Program-made: the position numbers and the translations under genes
The notes under the pieces: generated by a model
What the model was told of the DNA's origin: nothing
The model's database searches: none
The model's input: the letters and a program-made list of their open reading frames with translations, nothing else
Shown here: piece by piece, positions 33,446 through 39,076 of the stretch
Layout of the letters: each line of letters begins with the position of its first letter
How positions within the stretch are numbered: position 1 is the stretch's first letter
Assembly (NCBI GenBank): GCA_902749685.1
Contig: CACVKW010000839.1
Location: 1 to 39,076, forward strand
Direction of reading: 5' to 3'
Source: Olavius sp. associated proteobacterium Delta 1
GTDB taxonomy: Bacteria; Desulfobacterota; Desulfobacteria; Desulfobacterales; JAFDCJ01
DNA: 39,076 nucleotides

Positions 33446-33794
33446 TTTTTTGGTTCCGATGAGATAATCAGGATCGTAATAAAAAGCAGCAATGTATTCG
33501 ATCCAACTACCTTCCGCAAGATCGAGCTGCTTGGCGAAACCGCCGCCAAAATCGAAGGCGTCCGGCGCGTGATCAGCCTGCCCGGCATTAAAAAGGCAGT
33601 TGATGTTTCCGGAAATTGGAGCATGGAAAAATTTTTTGCGGTTACCCCCGATTACTTATTTGATCATCGCCGCCAGCAGCCGCCAGCTGACCATCGGGCA
33701 AATCAAGAGCCTGGGCATCACCATGATTCTGGTTTTCGGGATTATGTTCATCCTCTTTATGTCCCTTAAAGTGGGATTGATTGCCATCCTGCCC
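33446..33794 (+). pseudogene. Remnant of an MMPL/RND-type exporter
   Basis: Directly after the apbE stop the frame from 33446 reads FGSDEIIRIVIKSSNVFDP, then RKIELLGETAAKIEGVRRVI. This matches the periplasmic domain just after the first membrane helix of MMPL-type RND exporters. Near 33650 the match jumps to the next frame, LTIGQIKSLGITMILVFGIM and MSLKVGLIAILP, the membrane helix and loop that normally lie about 150 residues further on. There is no start codon region, no first helix and a frameshift with deletion, so it is a decayed fragment. Confidence 0.7.
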
Positions 33795-34154
33795 ACTAAG
33801 TTGTATAGCCGGCTGGAGTTTTTAAAAACATTGGATACCGAAATTCAACGCGCGCGACACTGCTGCGCCAGCTTATCTTGTTGCCTTCTGAAGATAGCGT
33901 TTGAGGAAATGAAATCCGACGTGGATAATACAGCAAAGGATCGTATTATTCGCTCGGTGGGAAGTGTTTTAAGCGAGGAGATTCGGGACTGGGATACCTT
34001 GCATCGATACGACGGACAATCTTATGCGCTGCTCATGCTGCAAACTTCCATGGCCGAGGCTCAACGTTTATGCAATCATTTGAACCCGGAACCGATAGGG
34101 ATGAAGCGGCTGGCTCATCATCGGATACGTTGGATGATATCCCTTATGTGTTGA
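33795..34154 (+). pseudogene. Remnant of a GGDEF (diguanylate cyclase-like) domain
   Basis: In the same frame as the exporter helix, with no stop between, the sequence becomes KLYSRLEFLKTLDTEIQRAR, then DRIIRSVGSVLSEEIRDWD and HRYDGQSYALLM. These match the start of a GGDEF domain (LTGLYNRR and following), the central helix, and the signature region, in which GGEEF is replaced by DGQSY. The catalytic residues are gone and the end is cut short. The last 37 bases overlap the opposing PilZ gene. The join to the exporter fragment looks like a deletion fusion. A degenerate but expressed fusion protein from the ATG at 33600 cannot be ruled out. Confidence 0.6.
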
Positions 34155-34543
34155 TCAAATTGGGGCCCTTTTGCAATAAACTCGACACCAATTCCCCAGC
34201 GTGTTGCATGAGCGATCTCCCCCCTTAGCTTTACGGCCTTTGATTCGCGGTTCACCTTAAATACCATTAGAACCTCTTCACCAATCATTATCGGTGCCTG
34301 CGCCTCAATGAACACCCCTTTTTTGCTCATATTTTTGATATAGCCTTTATGGGTGCGGTCCGAGGTTGCGAAATCAACCTGCAGATCACATGATTTGCGG
34401 TCAGAAATCCTTCTGTCGCCTTTAACCAGATCATCGGCCTGTTTTAAAATCGTTTTCTGCTGTTCTTCACTCATGCTCAAAATGACTTCCAAGAGCCTTG
34501 CAATCGTGAGGTTATGCTTTTTTAATTTTACCTTCTTTTGCAT
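34118..34543 (-). CDS. PilZ-domain protein with N-terminal helical region
   Basis: The 141-residue protein begins with about 45 residues of helix (KHNLTIARLLEVILSMSEEQ). A PilZ domain follows, with RRISDRKSC holding RxxxR near residues 44-48 and NMSKKGVFIEA holding NxSxxG near 70-75, so the cyclic di-GMP contacts are conserved. The C-terminal strand GIGVEFI and a final helix complete the domain. It lies opposite and overlapping the end of the decayed GGDEF fragment. The partner is unknown. Confidence 0.82.
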   Translation of the reverse strand: MQKKVKLKKHNLTIARLLEVILSMSEEQQKTILKQADDLVKGDRRISDRKSCDLQVDFATSDRTHKGYIKNMSKKGVFIEAQAPIMIGEEVLMVFKVNRESKAVKLRGEIAHATRWGIGVEFIAKGPQFDQHIRDIIQRIR

Positions 34544-34981
34544 AGCGGATTCCCAACCAGTTGGATTCGTTCTGATATTATCATCGCGAGTTTAGACTTG
34601 AATCTTGCAAATGAAAGACTCCGACCCGAGGTATTATAATAACATTATTTTGTTGCAAAAAATATGGAAATTTTCTTGTTCTTCGTGTTTTCGCCGGCCC
34701 AGTTAATCCTTCTTTTCGGTTTTAGCGGGGTCCTTTCGTGTTTTCGCGATAAATATGTTTTTTCATAAAATGTCGTAGATGCGCCTCGGGAGGGTAAAGA
34801 AGTTATAACTAAAACTCTAACCACAGTGCACATTGACAATAATTTTTGGGTACCTATTTTCATTCGTGGTAGCTTAGAAATCGTTTGATGCTAGAATAAT
34901 TATGCGTTCAGAGTTCACATCTCAACAGTTTGAATCCGGCCGTTAACCCTGAACTTTTGAACCTTGAACCCCTGAACCTTT
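34544..34981. repeat. Non-coding gap with cacgaaa-type and heptad words
   Basis: CCTTTCGTGTTTTCGCG (near 34731-34748) is the reverse complement of the CACGAAA words at 8483-8515. From about 34947 to 34981 the 7-base words CTGAACT, TTTGAAC, CTTGAAC, CCTGAAC occur, with GTTCAGAGTTC upstream (34909) in inverted sense. No gene is seen in this gap. Confidence 0.6.
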
Positions 34982-34998
34982 AAAATACGGAAACATAA

Positions 34999-36351
34999 AT
35001 GAAAAAGTTGTACCTGGAAAGTTTGGGTTGCGCCAGGAATCAGGTTGACAGCGAAATTATGAACGGCCGGCTGAAAAAGGCCGGCTGGGTTTTGACTGAT
35101 GATCCCGCAGATGCCGCGACCATCGTCGTCAATACCTGCAGTTTTATTGAATCCGCTGCGCAAGAGTCCATCGACGTGATTTTGGAGTTGGCGGAATATA
35201 AAAAAGAGGGCACGTGCACGCGTCTGGTGGTCACCGGATGCCTTCCGGAACGCTACCGTGAGGATATTCTAACGTCATTGCCGGAAGTTGACGTCTTTTT
35301 AGGCACCGGGGCCTATGATCAAATTATCAGTGCCGTTCAAGATCCAAAATTCACCAATCAGTGTGTGTTACCGGACCCGGATCTCATTTCCTTACAGGAT
35401 AAAGATTCGCCGCGGGATATAAACCAGCCCCATTCGGTCTATCTGAAAATTGCAGAAGGCTGCAGCAAAGCATGCACCTACTGTATTATTCCCAAATTGC
35501 GTGGTAATCAACACAGCCGGCTTCCAGAGGATATCGTTTCAGAAGCCAGGCGGCTTGTTGCCGACGGTGCCCTGGAATTGGTGCTGGTTGCTCAGGATAC
35601 CACCGCTTACGGCAGGGATCTGGCCCAACCGGTCAATCTCGGTCAACTCATGGCAAGCCTTGCCAGGATCAAATTCGAAAATGAGCAGACTAGCGACGGA
35701 CCATGGTTCAGGGTTCTTTACGGACATCCGGAAAGCATCGAAGACTCATTTATCAAAACGGTTGCCTCATTTCATAATGTCTGTTCTTATTTTGATATCC
35801 CCATTCAACATGCCAGCACCGGCGTTTTAAAGCGCATGGGACGTGGATATACCCGCAATAACCTTTCCCGTCTATTCGATCGAATCCGCTTTCATGTTCC
35901 CGATGCCGTGCTCAGAACCACCATTATTGTCGGATTTCCCGGCGAAACCGATAAAGATTTTGAGGAACTCATGGGCTTTGCCGAGGAAGTGCGATTTGAT
36001 CATTTAGGTGTATTTATATATTCTGATTCTGACGATCTTTCATCTCACCGTTTATCAAACCATGTTCCCCGGGAAGTGGCCCGGGATCGGTATCATCAAA
36101 TCATGTCCGCCCAATCCGGCATATCATCCGAAAATAACCAGAAATATATCGGTAAAATCGTAAAAGTCCTGGTGGAAGAATCATTGGAGAACAATCTGTT
36201 TGCAGGCCGCACCAACTTCCAGGCGCCGGAAGTGGATGGAATCTCTTACATTAATACCAGCCCGCTGCCTTTTAAATTGAAAATCGGGTGTTTTACTGAT
36301 ATGCGTGTAACGGATGCCATGGAATATGATCTTATGGGAGAGGTGGTATGA
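34999..36351 (+). CDS. rimO: Ribosomal protein S12 methylthiotransferase RimO
   Basis: This is a radical SAM enzyme that adds a methylthio group to the conserved Asp of ribosomal protein S12. The 450-residue protein has the N-terminal MTTase domain with cluster ligands C11, C47 and C81, and the radical SAM motif C155-x3-C159-x2-C162. Typical blocks are ESLGCARNQVDSE, VLVAQDTTAYGRDL and IPIQHAS. A C-terminal TRAM-like domain covers about 380-450. SLGCARNQVDSE and the S12-type radical SAM segment CTYCIIPKLRG favour RimO over MiaB. Its last four bases (ATGA) overlap the start of the prenyl synthase gene. Confidence 0.96.
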   Translation: MKKLYLESLGCARNQVDSEIMNGRLKKAGWVLTDDPADAATIVVNTCSFIESAAQESIDVILELAEYKKEGTCTRLVVTGCLPERYREDILTSLPEVDVFLGTGAYDQIISAVQDPKFTNQCVLPDPDLISLQDKDSPRDINQPHSVYLKIAEGCSKACTYCIIPKLRGNQHSRLPEDIVSEARRLVADGALELVLVAQDTTAYGRDLAQPVNLGQLMASLARIKFENEQTSDGPWFRVLYGHPESIEDSFIKTVASFHNVCSYFDIPIQHASTGVLKRMGRGYTRNNLSRLFDRIRFHVPDAVLRTTIIVGFPGETDKDFEELMGFAEEVRFDHLGVFIYSDSDDLSSHRLSNHVPREVARDRYHQIMSAQSGISSENNQKYIGKIVKVLVEESLENNLFAGRTNFQAPEVDGISYINTSPLPFKLKIGCFTDMRVTDAMEYDLMGEVV

Positions 36352-37328
36352 ATGACCTGAAGCAGAAGATTCTGACGGCAGTTGAAGATGATTTGAGCGA
36401 CATCGAAAAAGCCATATCCGATAATTTAAACCCTTACCTGGAACTGGTTTCAGAGGTGGCCGGGCATCTTCTGTTTAGCGGCGGCAAACGTCTGCGTCCT
36501 CTTTTAATGATTCTTTCAGCACGGCTCTGTGGATATACCGGCGACTATGAAAAAACATTTTCAACCGCACTGGAATATCTGCATACCGCCACCCTGCTGC
36601 ATGATGATCTGGTGGATGAAGCAACCCTGCGACGCGGCAAAGAAGTGGCGCACTCAAATTGGGGCAATTCTATTACCGTTCTGGTCGGAGATTATCTGCT
36701 GGCGCGGGCCCTGTCCATTTCGGCCGGCACAGGTCGACTTAGAGTGATCCAGATTCTGGCGGAACTCACCGAAAGCATGTCTCAGGGTGAAGTTCACCAG
36801 CTGATGCGAAAAGGCGACATCAACTTGGCAGAAGATGAATATTTGGAAGTCATTCGGCGTAAAACCGCCATGCTGTTTGAAGCCGCCTGCCGGGTCAGCG
36901 CGATTATCGCAGATGCACCGCAGGAAAATGAAAAGGCCCTGGCCGATTATGGTTACAATCTGGGGATCGCTTTTCAAATGGCCGATGATCTGTTTGATTA
37001 CACCCTGACAACATCTGATTTCGGCAAAGAGGTCGGAGCCGACCTCAGAGAAGGCAAATTGACGCTGCCTGTCATTTCTGCGTTAAGAAACACGACACCC
37101 GATGATAAAGAGTTGATGATCAAAATCATCCAGAACCAAAACTTTTCAGTCCAGGATTTTAAGACGTTGATCGAGTTGCTGGAAAAGCACGGCGGACTTG
37201 CCTATACGCAAAAGGTTGCCGCCGCGTATATTGACAAAGCCAAGCAGGCCCTTGCTATATTCGAAACATCCCAAACCAGAGATACCATGCTGGATATTGC
37301 AGATTACGCGCTCGCCAGACGCGTCTAG
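36348..37328 (+). CDS. Long-chain polyprenyl diphosphate synthase
   Basis: The enzyme condenses isopentenyl diphosphate units onto an allylic primer, giving the side chain of menaquinone (likely, since the sulfate-respiration electron carriers need it). The 326-residue protein has SGGKRLRPLL (44-53), the first Asp-rich motif D86-D87-L-V-D90, GDYLLARAL (114-122), and the second motif DDLFD (213-217) followed by KEVGADLREGKLTLP. This places it with IspB/HepT-like synthases. Chain length cannot be read exactly. ATG overlaps the rimO stop, so translation is coupled. Confidence 0.94.
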   Translation: MNDLKQKILTAVEDDLSDIEKAISDNLNPYLELVSEVAGHLLFSGGKRLRPLLMILSARLCGYTGDYEKTFSTALEYLHTATLLHDDLVDEATLRRGKEVAHSNWGNSITVLVGDYLLARALSISAGTGRLRVIQILAELTESMSQGEVHQLMRKGDINLAEDEYLEVIRRKTAMLFEAACRVSAIIADAPQENEKALADYGYNLGIAFQMADDLFDYTLTTSDFGKEVGADLREGKLTLPVISALRNTTPDDKELMIKIIQNQNFSVQDFKTLIELLEKHGGLAYTQKVAAAYIDKAKQALAIFETSQTRDTMLDIADYALARRV

Positions 37329-37515
37329 GGCAGGGTGCATGGCGCATAAAACCTGCTGCCTGGTGCAGGCATTATTACCTGCAAGTCTTCAATAGCTGGT
37401 ATAAGGTTTAAGGTGTATGGTTTAAGAAAAATGCACAGCGTCTTGCTTTCAATTGAGGTTTTGCAATAGAGAATTATCCTTTTTGCTTTTAGCCCGATAC
37501 CCTATACCGGCCATT
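37326..37515. repeat. Heptad array region downstream of the prenyl synthase
   Basis: TAGGGCA, GGGTGCA, TGGCGCA (37326-37346), then AGGTTTA, AGGTGTA, TGGTTTA (37404-37424), and on the right, in inverted sense, CCCGATACCCTATACCGG (37493-37510). The first word overlaps the stop codon of the synthase gene. Confidence 0.65.
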
Positions 37516-37603
37516 TTATTTCTTAGTTCTTGATTCTCAGACATTTTTCCTTTATTGATAAAGGCCACACCAAGATATTAATCCGATTTGGGAGCGAGAT
37601 GAT

Positions 37604-38812
37604 ATGAGGAGAATCTTTGCCAATTTTACTATATTGATACTGTTGGCTTCTTTGATGACCGGGGGATTGTTGATCCCTGACGCTGCAGTGGCGCAGGAAG
37701 CCGCTAATTCCGAAACCTTTGTGGTGGTTGGAACCGCGACCGTGAAAGGCAACAATGTTTCGGGCGCCAGAGAGATGGCCATCGCCGACGGTCTTGTTAC
37801 GGCTGTGGCCTTGATGACCGAAGAACTCTTGCAGGTAGAGTCTTTTGTGGAGCATTTTTCCAAACTCAATGGATTGCTGTTTGATCAGACGAATGCATTT
37901 GTCAGCGGCTACAAGGTGCTAACTGAAGCCTCTCAGGACAAGTCATATCACGTCGTCGTACAGGCTACCGTAGCGGGAAGCAAAATATCCAAGTATTTAA
38001 CCGAGGCCGGAATCTTAAGGGTTGAGACAGCGCTGCCCAGTGTATTGCTCCTTATGGCAGAACAGAAATTAGAGGAGCCGTACCCCGGTTTTTGGTGGGG
38101 TACGGAAGGCGCCTACTTCGAATCGTTGTCGGAAGCAATTATGGTTAAACACCTTCAAGAAGCCGGTTTTACCGTCATAGATCACCGGCCTGCCCGCAGC
38201 GGCCAGCAGATTAACTGGGAGGCTTTTGACAAGCCGGATTTATCGGATCAGGAAGCAGCCGAGCTCGGCGCCCTTCTAAAAGCCGATGTGATCGTAATCG
38301 GGGAGTCAATGGCCACGCCATCTACCAATATAATGGGCTCGGCGATGAGGTCTTTTAACGGGACGGTCACAGCCCGCGTTATTCGGACAGATTCAGCAGA
38401 TCCGGTATTAAATCTGACCCGGACAGCGGTGGCGGTCAGCGAAGATGACACCAGCGGCAGCCGAGCAGCGCTGGAGGACGTCGGCGGCCTGGCGGGGCAG
38501 GCCCTGGCTGAGGAACTGACCCTGGTCTGGCAGAAACAGGCCGGCAAACCGACCGATGTCTCAATGGTCATCCGTGGCACGGGGCATCTTGCTTCTTATG
38601 TTAAGTTTCGCAAAGCGATGAACACCATCTCAGGGGTTGAGGGAATCCGGGTCAAGGGCATCAAACCCAATGAAGCAACTCTGCTGGTCGAATACAAGGG
38701 AAAAACCAAGGACCTGGCAGCGGCGCTCATGCAGCAGAATTTTGATACTTTCGGGATTAATATATTCGAGGTAACCGCGGATATGGTAAGGGTCGAGTTA
38801 ATACCGCAATAA
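37604..38812 (+). CDS. Exported protein with FlgT-like N-terminal domain, function unknown
   Basis: The 402-residue protein has a signal peptide ending near PDAAVAQ. The first domain (about 35-130; FVVVGTATVKGNNVSGAREM, AIADGLVTAVALMTEELL) resembles the N-terminal domain of FlgT and related periplasmic proteins. The middle part (about 145-290) resembles a TolB/FlgT-like Rossmann fold (EAIMVKHLQEAGFTVID, ADVIVIGESMATPS). The last 90 residues form a further alpha/beta module (YVKFRKAMNTISGVEGIRVK). GGGAGCGAG lies before the ATG. No flagellar genes are in the window, so a flagellar role is not supported by context. It may belong to a family of envelope proteins common in Desulfobacterota (inference). 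Confidence 0.65.
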   Translation: MRRIFANFTILILLASLMTGGLLIPDAAVAQEAANSETFVVVGTATVKGNNVSGAREMAIADGLVTAVALMTEELLQVESFVEHFSKLNGLLFDQTNAFVSGYKVLTEASQDKSYHVVVQATVAGSKISKYLTEAGILRVETALPSVLLLMAEQKLEEPYPGFWWGTEGAYFESLSEAIMVKHLQEAGFTVIDHRPARSGQQINWEAFDKPDLSDQEAAELGALLKADVIVIGESMATPSTNIMGSAMRSFNGTVTARVIRTDSADPVLNLTRTAVAVSEDDTSGSRAALEDVGGLAGQALAEELTLVWQKQAGKPTDVSMVIRGTGHLASYVKFRKAMNTISGVEGIRVKGIKPNEATLLVEYKGKTKDLAAALMQQNFDTFGINIFEVTADMVRVELIPQ

Positions 38813-39008
38813 AAATACACAGCGCCGTATTTTAGGGTTTGGGTAGTTAATGATTCCCTGATTTCGGAACCATCGATCAGTTTCCAAATTGCAGATCGCT
38901 GTGTATGTATAAAAGATAAATTATATCGTTCAGTATTAACCCTATAGTTGCATAAAATTTTGAAATCCAACTTCGCAGCTGCAATGAAGACCATTGAAAG
39001 TATTGACT

Positions 39009-39043
39009 GATCCTGGATTCTGGTTTCTGGATACTGGATGTCG
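39009..39043. repeat. Heptad array near the window end
   Basis: Five words in phase: GATCCTG, GATTCTG, GTTTCTG, GATACTG, GATGTCG. Nothing else is seen between 38813 and 39076. Confidence 0.75.
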
Positions 39044-39076
39044 TTGAAATTCACCGATAGTGTACTGTTAGATATC

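Overview
The window looks like a chromosomal stretch of a sulfate-reducing member of the Desulfobacterota (former Deltaproteobacteria). It carries qmoC (membrane subunit of the Qmo complex that feeds electrons to APS reductase), a dissimilatory-type ATP sulfurylase (sat) and a periplasmic hydrogenase of the HysBA type with an in-frame UGA read as selenocysteine. Genus-level placement is not attempted.

Layout. 0.2-1.4 kb: qmoC and its terminator. 2.0-6.7 kb: RND efflux adaptor and inner-membrane pump. 7.0-8.3 kb: sat on the minus strand with a clear promoter. 8.7-9.1 kb: a PilZ protein. 9.1-21.7 kb: a long minus-strand locus. It encodes a MotA/TolQ/ExbB-like channel, two membrane-anchored coiled-coil/vWA proteins with an acidic residue in the membrane helix, a degenerate Hsp70-like/FHA protein, a PEGA x4-FGE-like protein, a TPR-like/PEGA protein, two lipoproteins and a small exported protein. 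A RelE/RHH toxin-antitoxin pair sits inside it. 22.1-22.5 kb: two serine tRNAs with promoter and terminator. 22.8-23.2 kb: an acidic orphan protein. 23.7-32.2 kb: hysB, hysA, maturation protease, hypC, hypF, hypD and hypE. 32.4-34.5 kb: ApbE-type flavin transferase, remnants of an MMPL/RND exporter and a GGDEF protein, and a second PilZ protein. 35.0-37.3 kb: rimO and a polyprenyl diphosphate synthase with overlapping ends. 37.6-38.8 kb: an exported FlgT-like protein.

Two items stand out. (1) In the hydrogenase large subunit, Sec replaces the second cysteine of the N-terminal CxxC nickel-binding motif. The C-terminal motif, where [NiFeSe] hydrogenases normally carry Sec, keeps cysteine. A hairpin with a GGU loop lies just after the UGA, as expected for a bacterial SECIS. 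(2) The 9-22 kb locus has the parts of an ion-driven envelope motor, but its ExbD/MotB-like partners end in von Willebrand A domains, and it is accompanied by an Hsp70-like/FHA protein and PEGA-domain proteins.

A third pattern runs through the whole window. Many non-coding gaps hold short arrays of degenerate words with a 7-base period, often as two arms in inverted orientation around an unrelated core. The word differs from gap to gap while the period stays the same.
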